A DNA stretch of 49,516 nt from Vibrio xiamenensis (lineage in GTDB: Bacteria; Pseudomonadota; Gammaproteobacteria; Enterobacterales; Vibrionaceae): NCBI RefSeq assembly GCF_900100015.1, contig NZ_FNDD01000037.1:1-49516 (forward strand), given 5' to 3'. Positions within the stretch are counted from its first letter, which is position 1. Each line of letters begins with the position of its first letter. The notes below the pieces were generated by a model. The model did not search any database and was not told where the DNA came from. It saw only the letters and a list, made by a program, of their open reading frames with translations. Of the stretch, positions 15,335 to 23,613 are shown in pieces. A program made the translations under genes and the position numbers.

Positions 15335-16911
15335 AGCATCGACTCCAACTCATTCAAATCGGCCAGAATCTCATTCTCTAGCGCTTTGAGTTTACCTAAA
15401 ATCACTTTTGGTTCGTCATAAGTTTCTTGCTCGTAAACCACTTCTTTGTAGCGGTTGATTGAAAGGTCGTATTTGTTGGTTTTAATCTCTTCTTTATCAA
15501 CTAAGAAAGCCTTTTGCGCTTTATCTATCCATTGCTCTGTTGATTCGCCTGCCATTACCGCTGCTTGGTAGGCTTTATATTGTTTCACCAATTCTGGCAG
15601 GTCATTATCTTTAATTGGCGTACGTTTATCATCTAGCGAAAGTCCGTCCGCCAGCACATCGTAGAACCAAACTTTATCTGTACTGCCACCTTTGGTGAAA
15701 ATCAGAATTGCGGTAGACACACCCGCGTATGGTTTAAACACACCGCTTGGTAGTGAGATCACAGCTTCTAACTGGTTATCCTCTACAAGATGCTTACGCA
15801 GGGTTTGGTGAGCTTTAGAGCTGCCAAACAATACACCATCAGGTACGATGGTTGCACTGCGCCCGCCTACTTTGAGCATGCGTTGAATCAAAGCGACAAA
15901 CAGCAGTTCTGTTTTCTTGGTTTTCACCACTTTCAGAATCGCAGGGTCAACATCTTCTTCGTCTAAACTACCTTTAAACGGCGGGTTGGCTAAAATGATG
16001 TCAAAACCGTTTTTGGCCTCTTGTGGGCTACGCTCGGCAAAACTTTGACTCAAGGTGTCCTGATAATGAATGCCTGGCTCTTTTACCCCGTGCATCACCA
16101 AGTTCATCGCTGCTACTCGGAGCATGGTTGAATCAAAATCAAAGCCGTTGAACATACGATAGTCGATATGACGACGATTTTCGGGGTTAAGCAAATCTCC
16201 GGTATAAATGGTGTTAAACATCTCCTGGCCTTTGGTATCGAGCATTGGCTTGCCGTCTTTATCAAACAGCGGTTCCTTCTCAATCCCTTCTGGTGAAGAA
16301 TATTTTTCCAGCAGATATTCGTAGGCCACCGCTAAGAAGCCACCTGTACCACAGGCTGGGTCACAAATGCGATGAGTCTCTTCGATGTCCAGCATTTCCA
16401 CCATGGCGCGAATGATATGGCGTGGCGTACGGAACTGACCATTAATCCCAGCCGTAGTTAATTTAGAAAGCAGGTATTCGTACAAATCACCTTTAACATC
16501 TTTGTTTTCTAGCGGCAGATCATTAACAAGATCCACAGCACGCGCTAGTAGCGACTGCTTTTGAATCATCAGCTGCGCGCCCTGCATAAATTCCGCAAAC
16601 AGTGTGCCTTCACCCGCTAACTCTGCAAAGAATGGGAATAATTCATCTTTGACTAACGGATACAGTTCTTCAGCACTTTTGTGACGAAATTGCTCCCAGC
16701 GGATATGTTGCTTATTTTCGGGGAAACGACGAGAAAATGGCTTCCCAGTACGCGCGCTGCGTTTTTCATCGTTACGCTCGTTCATATCCAGCATACGGGC
16801 GTACATCAAATAGGTAATCTGCTCAATTACGGTTAACGGGTTAGTTATCCCCCCCGTCCAGAACTCTTCCCAAAGTTTGTCGATTTTACTTTTTAGTTGA
16901 CCGTTGATCAT
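15331..16911 (-). CDS. hsdM: Type I restriction-modification methyltransferase HsdM
   Basis: A 526-aa N6-adenine DNA methyltransferase. The SAM-binding motif is DPACGTGGFL (about 184) and the catalytic motif is NPPF (about 310, in DIILANPPFKGS). The N-terminal helical domain (about 10-140) has the usual EQITYLMYARMLD. With HsdS it methylates the recognition site, and with HsdR it forms the restriction complex. The ATG at 16911 follows an 86-base gap after hsdR that contains a strong inverted repeat. All catalytic residues appear intact. Confidence 0.95.
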   Translation of the reverse strand: MINGQLKSKIDKLWEEFWTGGITNPLTVIEQITYLMYARMLDMNERNDEKRSARTGKPFSRRFPENKQHIRWEQFRHKSAEELYPLVKDELFPFFAELAGEGTLFAEFMQGAQLMIQKQSLLARAVDLVNDLPLENKDVKGDLYEYLLSKLTTAGINGQFRTPRHIIRAMVEMLDIEETHRICDPACGTGGFLAVAYEYLLEKYSSPEGIEKEPLFDKDGKPMLDTKGQEMFNTIYTGDLLNPENRRHIDYRMFNGFDFDSTMLRVAAMNLVMHGVKEPGIHYQDTLSQSFAERSPQEAKNGFDIILANPPFKGSLDEEDVDPAILKVVKTKKTELLFVALIQRMLKVGGRSATIVPDGVLFGSSKAHQTLRKHLVEDNQLEAVISLPSGVFKPYAGVSTAILIFTKGGSTDKVWFYDVLADGLSLDDKRTPIKDNDLPELVKQYKAYQAAVMAGESTEQWIDKAQKAFLVDKEEIKTNKYDLSINRYKEVVYEQETYDEPKVILGKLKALENEILADLNELESML

Positions 16912-16965
16912 GATTTTCTCATTCTGTTTTCTCAGCGTGTATTACTGAGATTTAATATTGGGGCT

Positions 16966-16993
16966 AGTGTAATGCCACTCTTGGCATCACACT
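16966..16993 (-). promoter_or_regulatory. Strong inverted repeat between hsdR and hsdM
   Basis: AGTGTAATGCCA (16966-16977) and TGGCATCACACT (16982-16993) pair over 12 bases with one mismatch around a four-base loop. No U-run follows in the minus direction, so it is not a standard terminator. It could be an operator, an mRNA-stability hairpin or an attenuator that sets the ratio of HsdR to HsdM. Confidence 0.5.
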
Positions 16994-16997
16994 ATGA

Positions 16998-19900
16998 TTA
17001 AGCGTTATTAGCCGTAACGGATGCCTGCTTTTTACCCAAGGGGACGCTGTAATGGGAGACGAATTGGGCAATTACGTCCGCTTGTGCCGCAATCGGGAAA
17101 ACGCCATCCAAGCCAGCATCATCCAACTGATTAAATGGCGCATCATAAAGCTGCTCAACTGAAATAGTGCCATAACGACACAAGTGATCTTTAAGCATAA
17201 TGATAAAACGCTGCTGGCGACTGCTTAGCTGAGTATGAAGCTGCTGCAAAAACTGAGTAAACTGCTTTTCAATTTCTTGTCGGTTCATGCCAATGATGGT
17301 GCGAAGAATATGATCAAGCGGCGCACTGGTATCAGGGTAGAACTCAGACAATATCGCCAAATTAACATGAGGATTTTGCGTATGCACTAGGGCACTAAGC
17401 TGTGCTAATTCATCCTCAGTGACCGCCTCACCAGCGCGAATCTTTTTCAATACCGAATCGGTATCAAACAGTGGCGTTAGGGTTTTCTCTACCTCTTGGC
17501 GGAAAATTTCATAATCCACGGTGCGAATGTCGGTTTTTACTTCATCAGTACGATACTCAGCTGCATCCTCTTTGATGTCGAGCACTGTCGGCTTAGGTGG
17601 TTCTGGTGAAACACCCTTATCACGTAGATGAATCACAGAGCGCAGAGTTTGTCGCACCTTTTCCATCTCGGTGAATTCTGCATTTTGCCAAAAGTCTCGT
17701 TCCTGTACTTGAGCAATCGTCGTAGCGTGTTGACGCACTTCGTTTAAGTGCATTGATAAAGAAGTTACTTTTTGCATCAGTGGTAACACTTCTTTATCTA
17801 TCAAATCAGGTTGCAGTAGTTTAACGATTTGAGCATTAATCATCTGCAAATCAAAGCGAAGAGCTTCACTTAAGCCTTGAGTATTGCGCCACTGCATCAG
17901 TGGTGCCATTTGGTTAAGCAGCTTTTCCCTTGTTACTGGCGCCATAGCATTCAAGCATCGCTCATCGCTCAGCTCTGCTTTCAATTTCCACTGCTCTCGC
18001 ACCGCTATCACGCCATCGTTTAAATCTTCGATATCGGCTTTGATTAGAGGAACTGTCTGAGCGAACAAATCCATATTTGCCTTTTTCAAAGCTTCGGTCG
18101 CTAAACGCACTTTCGCTTCAAATAATTGCTGAGCGAGTGATTTACCAGGGCGCTGTTCTTCCTCTTCAGGGTTCATTTTGAAATAGTTGAAATTATCCCA
18201 ATGATCGAAAATCAAAAAATGTTTTTTATGCTGACCTGCGCCATATAAGTTTTCACATAAGCGAGTTCCGCGTCCGACCATTTGCCAGAATTTCACTTTA
18301 GATTTGATTGGTTTGGCAAACACCAAATTGACACATTGAGGCACATCGATACCGGTATCGAGCATATCCACCGACACCGCAATGGTTATTTCGTCATTGT
18401 CGCCTTCAGCGCTTTTAAACTGGTCAATAAGTTCTTCAGCACGTTCGTTTTTGGAATGGATCACTCGACAAAACTGTCCGCCATATTGTGGATAGAGCTC
18501 ATAAAACAGTTCAGCTAACAAGTTCGCGTGATCGATATTGCGCGCGAAAATGATTGATTTACCCGGTAATTGTCCATCCACATCACGCAAACCGTTTTCC
18601 ATTAAGTTTTTTAAGATTTGACGGTTAGTGTCTTTATTGAAAATCGCCTTATCAATTAACTTAGCATCGAATTCCAGTTCATTGGCATCGATACCTTGTT
18701 CTTCCAATTCAGCAACCTGCTCATCGGTAAGGTCTGCACTGTGTATGCCATCACGTAAAAACTTAGTAGTGTGCGCCACGACTTTGAATGGCACTAAATG
18801 CCCCTGCTCAATCGCCAGTTCTAAAGGATAATTAGCGGTCGGCATTTTGTACGAGCAGCCAAATAACTGACTGGTAGAACGCGAGATCATTTCTACTGGC
18901 GTTGCAGTTAAACCAACTTGCAAAGCATCAAAATACTTAAACAGTTCTCCGTATTTGTTGTAAATCGAGCGATGTGATTCGTCGGCAACAATTAAATCAA
19001 AATGTCCAACATCAAATTCTTGATAGGTCTGCATCATGCCTGGGTAAGTCGCGATCACAATACGAGCTGAACTCATCTTGTCTTGCTTACTTCGCCCTTT
19101 TACAAACAAAGGCTCTTTCGTGTGTTCGTTAAACGCATTCGCTGCTTGTTTACGTAACTCTTTACGGTCACAGAGAAACAGTACGCGTTTGGCCCAACCA
19201 GCAGCCAGCAATCGTTTTGCTAACGCAATCGCTACTCGGGTCTTCCCTGTTCCCGTCGCTTGAACGATCAACGCTTTACGATGCTTATCAACAAAACGCT
19301 CACACACGCGAGTGATACTTTCGATCTGATAATCGCGTCCAGCTACATTGATATCAATCGGTGTCTCAAGCAGGCTTTTACGAAGTGTTCGTTGCTGAAT
19401 CAGATATTGCAGGCTGTCTTTCGAGTAATAACCAAACACTTGGCGTGGTGTATAATCTTGAGCATCATCCCAGAGAGTAATATCGTAGCCATTGGTATAA
19501 AAAATAACTGGTCGCTGACCATAACGCTTCTCTAAGGCGTCAGCATACTCTTTAGCTTGATCTCGACCTTCTTTATGATCACGACGTGTGCGTTTCGCTT
19601 CAATCACCGCTAAGGGTAAATCGTTATCATCAAACAGAACGTAATCACAGAAGCCTTTGCCCGAAGGCGAAGAAATACCCTCAACTTCGAACTCTTTCTT
19701 TACTTGCTCTGTGCTTGAATCGTCATCAGAAACATCCCACCCTTCACTACGCAATTCTGCATCAATCAGGCGTTTACGTGTTTCTGCCTCGTTGAATTCA
19801 AAGGTTGATTTAAGCTGAATGGTTTTCTCAATCAACTGGTTGGCTTTCGCTTGGTCAATTTCAAGTTTTAAGCGCGCCGCTTCTCTTTGCGCTTCCAATT

Positions 19901-20447
19901 GTGCTTCACGAACTTCTTCCAGCTCTTTAATCGCTTGTTCAAGTTGCGCACTGTTTTGTGCCAATTTAATTTGCAGCTGCTTGTTTTTACGCTTGTATTC
20001 TGCCTTCTCTTCGCCACTTCTAGGCGCGTTTTCAGGAGATTGATAATCAGGCAAATCATCTTGATGGCCATTGCCATAAGCGATATAAAGCCAAACACCG
20101 ATGTAATAGGCTTCTTTGACTAACCAAATCGCATCGTGCTGATCGACATAACCTTCATGAGCAGCTTTATTGCCTTGACGACGGATAAGATGAAATTTAT
20201 CGAGAATAAGTCGATCCACAATTTGGATAAATGAATGATTGGTCAGTTTATCGTGGACACTGGCATTCGGCTCTACAGGCAAATGAAGTTCGCTGTAGAG
20301 ATAACCAACTATTTTTTCAATATAGCAACGTAACTTGACCATCGAACTTTGGGGGTCACTAACAGCATAGTTTTCTGCGAATGCACCTAAATCGGCTAGT
20401 TCAGGCCACTGATTACGTAAATGTTCAAAATTCACTGACGTTTTCAC
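16998..20447 (-). CDS. hsdR: Type I restriction endonuclease subunit HsdR
   Basis: A 1149-aa HsdR, the translocase and nuclease subunit. After an N-terminal helical region (about 1-110) and a coiled coil (about 140-215) comes a PD-(D/E)xK nuclease core (FCDYVLFDD and AVIEAKRTRRD, about 265-290). Next are the SF2 translocase motifs: Walker A ATGTGKT (about 396), DESH, and GLTATP. Motif VI is GRGTRLCE. It starts with GTG at 20447, preceded by AAGGA about ten bases upstream. A near-consensus sigma-54 promoter lies in the 62-base gap before it, so expression probably depends on the upstream activator. It is the first hsd gene and appears intact. Confidence 0.94.
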   Translation of the reverse strand: MKTSVNFEHLRNQWPELADLGAFAENYAVSDPQSSMVKLRCYIEKIVGYLYSELHLPVEPNASVHDKLTNHSFIQIVDRLILDKFHLIRRQGNKAAHEGYVDQHDAIWLVKEAYYIGVWLYIAYGNGHQDDLPDYQSPENAPRSGEEKAEYKRKNKQLQIKLAQNSAQLEQAIKELEEVREAQLEAQREAARLKLEIDQAKANQLIEKTIQLKSTFEFNEAETRKRLIDAELRSEGWDVSDDDSSTEQVKKEFEVEGISSPSGKGFCDYVLFDDNDLPLAVIEAKRTRRDHKEGRDQAKEYADALEKRYGQRPVIFYTNGYDITLWDDAQDYTPRQVFGYYSKDSLQYLIQQRTLRKSLLETPIDINVAGRDYQIESITRVCERFVDKHRKALIVQATGTGKTRVAIALAKRLLAAGWAKRVLFLCDRKELRKQAANAFNEHTKEPLFVKGRSKQDKMSSARIVIATYPGMMQTYQEFDVGHFDLIVADESHRSIYNKYGELFKYFDALQVGLTATPVEMISRSTSQLFGCSYKMPTANYPLELAIEQGHLVPFKVVAHTTKFLRDGIHSADLTDEQVAELEEQGIDANELEFDAKLIDKAIFNKDTNRQILKNLMENGLRDVDGQLPGKSIIFARNIDHANLLAELFYELYPQYGGQFCRVIHSKNERAEELIDQFKSAEGDNDEITIAVSVDMLDTGIDVPQCVNLVFAKPIKSKVKFWQMVGRGTRLCENLYGAGQHKKHFLIFDHWDNFNYFKMNPEEEEQRPGKSLAQQLFEAKVRLATEALKKANMDLFAQTVPLIKADIEDLNDGVIAVREQWKLKAELSDERCLNAMAPVTREKLLNQMAPLMQWRNTQGLSEALRFDLQMINAQIVKLLQPDLIDKEVLPLMQKVTSLSMHLNEVRQHATTIAQVQERDFWQNAEFTEMEKVRQTLRSVIHLRDKGVSPEPPKPTVLDIKEDAAEYRTDEVKTDIRTVDYEIFRQEVEKTLTPLFDTDSVLKKIRAGEAVTEDELAQLSALVHTQNPHVNLAILSEFYPDTSAPLDHILRTIIGMNRQEIEKQFTQFLQQLHTQLSSRQQRFIIMLKDHLCRYGTISVEQLYDAPFNQLDDAGLDGVFPIAAQADVIAQFVSHYSVPLGKKQASVTANNA

Positions 20448-20473
20448 TCTTGTTATTTCCTTATCGGTCTATT

Positions 20474-20489
20474 CGCAATACTCGTACCA
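20474..20489 (-). promoter_or_regulatory. Sigma-54 promoter of the hsd operon
   Basis: Minus strand TGGTACGAGTATTGCG fits the sigma-54 consensus TGGCACG-N4-TTGC with one mismatch (T for C). The spacing GG (20487-20488), ten bases, GC (20475-20476) is exact. The predicted start is near 20463, giving a short leader that contains the hsdR ribosome binding site. It lies directly downstream of the gene for a sigma-54 activator. Confidence 0.8.
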
Positions 20490-20509
20490 TTTGTGCGTAT
20501 ATCTTGAAA

Positions 20510-21994
20510 TTAGTCTTCAAGCCCCAGGTTTTTCATCCAGTTATTCAAGGTTTGGTGATTGTTTAAACCAAGCATTTTGGCAGCTTTAGATTTATTTCCA
20601 CTACAACTTTCCAGAGCTTCTATCACAGCATCTTTTTTAATTGAATCAATATATTGTTGCAAATCTCCGGGCATAGTGAAGCCTGTCTCTTTAACAGCGT
20701 CTTTACCTGCACTCAGTACAGAAGACTTCAAATCTTCCATAGAAATCATCTCACCTTCAGACCACAGTACAGCACGGTTGAGAGTGTTCCAAAGTTCGCG
20801 GATATTACCGGGCCAAGAGTAGGAAATTGCAAAATTTATTGCATCCTTGGAAATTTTTTTACTTTCAAACAGTGGGTGCGTATGTGCCTGACGATTGATT
20901 TCCAGCATCAAAGTACTAATCAAATCTGGAATGTCTTCAGGTCGCTTTCGCAATGCTGGAACTTCTATAACCCCAACAGCTAGGCGATAGAATAAGTCCT
21001 CACGAAATGACCCGTCTGAAATCATAGAGAAGAGATCTTGGTGAGTAGCGGCAATAATTCGTACATCGATACTTTTACTGACAGTATCCCCAACCCGAGT
21101 AATCTCTTTTTGTTGCAACGCTCTTAGAAGTTTCACTTGGACATTAAAAGGCAGTTCACCAACCTCATCAAGGAATAGCGTGCCACCATCAGCTTGTTCA
21201 AATAAGCCTGCATGATTTTTATCAGCTCCAGTGAATGCCCCCTTCACATGACCGAATAAAATCGAATCAACCAGATTCTCAGGTAACGCTCCGCAGTTAA
21301 CAGCTTTAAATGACTTATTAGCACGTTGACTGGCATTGTGAATCGCGGTTGCCATAACCTCTTTACCAACACCACTTTCGCCAAGTATTAATGCTGGTAA
21401 ATCTGAATAGGCTAGTTTTTGAGCTTTCCTGATAACACGGTGCATTAGCTCAGACTTTGCAGTGATAGTGTCAAAAGCACGGTTTAGCGCAGGATTCTGT
21501 GAAACGAGTTGTGAAATGGCCGATGAAGAGGACTTCTTATACTCCGCAGCAAAGTCGATAGGAATATCCACCTCAATTATTTCACCTTGAGGCGATGTCT
21601 GAACTAACTGGCATTTAGCTGTACCTTTGCCCAGCAACACTGAGACAGCTGCCATCGCTGGTGTGCCAGATGTAAGGTTTAGATAGACTTTGTCGGAGTT
21701 TGAACAAACTGTACCAAGCTGCTTATGCATGACTTTGGTAATAGAAGAATAATCGATTGGTGAAAGCAATCTTACTCTCTGAATGACAACGGAAGTTTTA
21801 GAACGACCTGCTAACGTGAGCTTTTTCTTCAGCCACTCTTTATAGTCATGCCATTCATCATCCCACGTACTTGCAAGTATGATTACCTCATCCAGTAAAG
21901 GGCCTTTGAGCGCAATTGTTGCTATAGAAGCAGGGCCATCATCCTTCGCCCGATCAAGGTCCGTTCTACCAAGCCAACTAAGTAACGTTACCAC
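20510..21994 (-). CDS. RtcR-like sigma-54 activator with CARF-type sensor
   Basis: A 494-aa bacterial enhancer-binding protein. The N-terminal region (about 1-165) looks like a CARF ligand-binding domain related to RtcR, with YLNLTSGTPAMA (about 104-115) and QTSPQGEIIEVDIP (about 132-145). The AAA+ core has Walker A GESGVGKE (205-212), the sigma-54 contact loop GAFTGA (252-257) and Walker B GGTLFLDEVGELP. A Fis-type helix-turn-helix closes the protein (GNKSKAAKMLGLNNHQTLNN, about 463-482). Family knowledge says CARF domains sense cyclic oligonucleotides or RNA ends. The gene reads into hsdR, which has a sigma-54 promoter, so its likely job is to switch on restriction upon a nucleotide or RNA damage signal. 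The start is GTG at 21994 with GGA upstream. Confidence 0.88.
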   Translation of the reverse strand: MVTLLSWLGRTDLDRAKDDGPASIATIALKGPLLDEVIILASTWDDEWHDYKEWLKKKLTLAGRSKTSVVIQRVRLLSPIDYSSITKVMHKQLGTVCSNSDKVYLNLTSGTPAMAAVSVLLGKGTAKCQLVQTSPQGEIIEVDIPIDFAAEYKKSSSSAISQLVSQNPALNRAFDTITAKSELMHRVIRKAQKLAYSDLPALILGESGVGKEVMATAIHNASQRANKSFKAVNCGALPENLVDSILFGHVKGAFTGADKNHAGLFEQADGGTLFLDEVGELPFNVQVKLLRALQQKEITRVGDTVSKSIDVRIIAATHQDLFSMISDGSFREDLFYRLAVGVIEVPALRKRPEDIPDLISTLMLEINRQAHTHPLFESKKISKDAINFAISYSWPGNIRELWNTLNRAVLWSEGEMISMEDLKSSVLSAGKDAVKETGFTMPGDLQQYIDSIKKDAVIEALESCSGNKSKAAKMLGLNNHQTLNNWMKNLGLED

Positions 21995-22144
21995 ACTATT
22001 TTCCGTAATAATTTTTACTTCAAGGAAAATACTTTACAGGAATTACTTTGTTTTTGATATTCAATTGGTTGAACTTTGGGATGTAACGCCTTTATGCCAC
22101 AAAATAGCGGTTTCCACTCTGTCGCCACTAACCAAATTTTGGAC

Positions 22145-22171
22145 AAAAAAAGAGCCGCGATAGGCGGCTCT
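22145..22171 (-). terminator. Intrinsic terminator after guaC
   Basis: AGAGCCGC (22151-22158) pairs perfectly with GCGGCTCT (22164-22171). A U-run follows on the minus strand (22145-22150). It closes guaC and marks the right end of the core side of the boundary with the island. Confidence 0.85.
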
Positions 22172-22203
22172 AGTTAACTCGGTTTTTACGATAATTAGCC
22201 CGT

Positions 22204-23247
22204 TTACTCTTTACCGTAAACGTTGTTTTCTTGCTCTCTCACGCGGATAAAAGTTGTGCGCTTTGTAAGTTCGCGAAGCGCCGATGCACCTACATATGTG
22301 CAGGTTGAGCGCACGCCGCCAAGGATGTCTTGAATGGTATTTTCCACCGGGCCGCGGTATGGCAATAGTACGGTTTTTCCTTCTGCTGCGCGGTACTTGG
22401 CAACACCGCCAGAGTGTTTGTCCATCGCCGACTGAGAAGACATGCCGTAGAATTTCATAAAGCTTTTGCCGTCTTGTTCGATAATTTCACCGCCAGATTC
22501 TTCGTGGCCAGCGAGCATACCGCCAAGCATCACGAAGTCTGCACCACCACCAAAGGCTTTGGAGACATCCCCTGCGCAAGTACAGCCGCCATCGCCAATA
22601 ATGCGTCCGCCAAGTCCATGCGCAGCATCGGCACACTCAATAATCGCAGAAAGCTGCGGATATCCGACTCCAGTTTTGACACGAGTCGTACATACTGAGC
22701 CAGGCCCAATCCCGACTTTAACAATATCCGCGCCAGCGAGAATCAATTCTTCAACCATGTCTCCAGTCACCACATTACCTGCGGTAATCACTTTATCAGG
22801 AAAAGTCGCGCGGACTTTTTCGACATAATCGACCAGATGCTCAGAGTAGCCGTTGGCAATATCAATGCAGATAAACATCAGATCATCGCTTAACGCTAAT
22901 ACTTGCTTGGTCTTTTCGAAATCGGCATCTGAGGTACCGGTAGAGACCATCACATTTTTTAAAGTGGTACTGTCTGCAGACACGACGAATTCACGCCACT
23001 GGGCAACATCGTAGTGTTTATGAATCGCGGTCATCACACCGTGCTTCGCTAAGGCGCTCGCCATGGCAAAACTGCCAACCGAGTCCATATTGGCGGCGAT
23101 CACTGGCACACCTGACCATTGACGCCCACTATGCTTGAAGGTAAACTCGCGGGTTAAATTTACTTGAGAGCGGCTTTTTAGGTTAGAACGTTTCGGGCGA
23201 AACAGGACATCTTTAAAACCTAACTTAAGTTCTTGTTCGATACGCAT
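22204..23247 (-). CDS. guaC: GMP reductase
   Basis: A 347-aa GMP reductase, which converts GMP to IMP with NADPH for purine salvage. The family-specific N-terminus (LGFKDVLFRPKRS), the NMDSVG loop, the catalytic-cysteine loop GPGSVCTTR and the GDGGCTCAGDVSKAFGGGAD segment are all present, and the length matches the E. coli enzyme. It is monocistronic, with a terminator on each side. It is the first clear core gene next to the defence island, so it is a useful marker for the insertion locus. Confidence 0.95.
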   Translation of the reverse strand: MRIEQELKLGFKDVLFRPKRSNLKSRSQVNLTREFTFKHSGRQWSGVPVIAANMDSVGSFAMASALAKHGVMTAIHKHYDVAQWREFVVSADSTTLKNVMVSTGTSDADFEKTKQVLALSDDLMFICIDIANGYSEHLVDYVEKVRATFPDKVITAGNVVTGDMVEELILAGADIVKVGIGPGSVCTTRVKTGVGYPQLSAIIECADAAHGLGGRIIGDGGCTCAGDVSKAFGGGADFVMLGGMLAGHEESGGEIIEQDGKSFMKFYGMSSQSAMDKHSGGVAKYRAAEGKTVLLPYRGPVENTIQDILGGVRSTCTYVGASALRELTKRTTFIRVREQENNVYGKE

Positions 23248-23337
23248 TCTGCATGTTTCCTTGAATAACGAAATAGCTGTGCCTCGGCAATTGCACAGTG
23301 TCGATGCTGGCAGGCATCACCACTGATTATCGGACAC

Positions 23338-23372
23338 AAAAAAACCGGAGCGTTGGCAGACGCTCCGGTTTT
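23338..23372 (-). terminator. Bidirectional terminator after nnr
   Basis: AAAACCGGAGCGT (23341-23353) pairs perfectly with ACGCTCCGGTTTT (23360-23372) around a six-base loop, flanked by A and T runs. It separates nnr from guaC. Confidence 0.85.
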
Positions 23373-23613
23373 CAGCATTATAGGCTGTGATTTTTTACTG
23401 GCAAGACTGATATTAGTAATTTTTTTGTGATACCCTTTCAGGGTGCATATATCAAAAACGCACTATGCATACACCTTAAAAATCACATAAATATCAGTAA
23501 TTTAAACGAAAACCTTCCAATCAAAGTAACGCCTCATCACGTCCCCGCTAATGACTGACTGCGCAAGCTCACAAAACCAAGGATAAATCGCGATTTTTGT
23601 CATGCGGATTTCT
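23373..23613. other. AT-rich spacer between nnr and the terminator
   Basis: No gene is seen in these 240 bases. They hold a near-perfect direct repeat (gatattagtaattt at 23409 and aatatcagtaattt at 23490) and a short dyad ACCCTttcAGGGT near 23432. A processed 3' UTR or small RNA is possible but not supported further. Confidence 0.4.

Noticed and set aside
20510..21994. CARF-type sensor as evidence of a type III CRISPR system
   Set aside because: No Cas gene or array is present. The GAFTGA core and Fis-type HTH mark it as a sigma-54 activator like RtcR.
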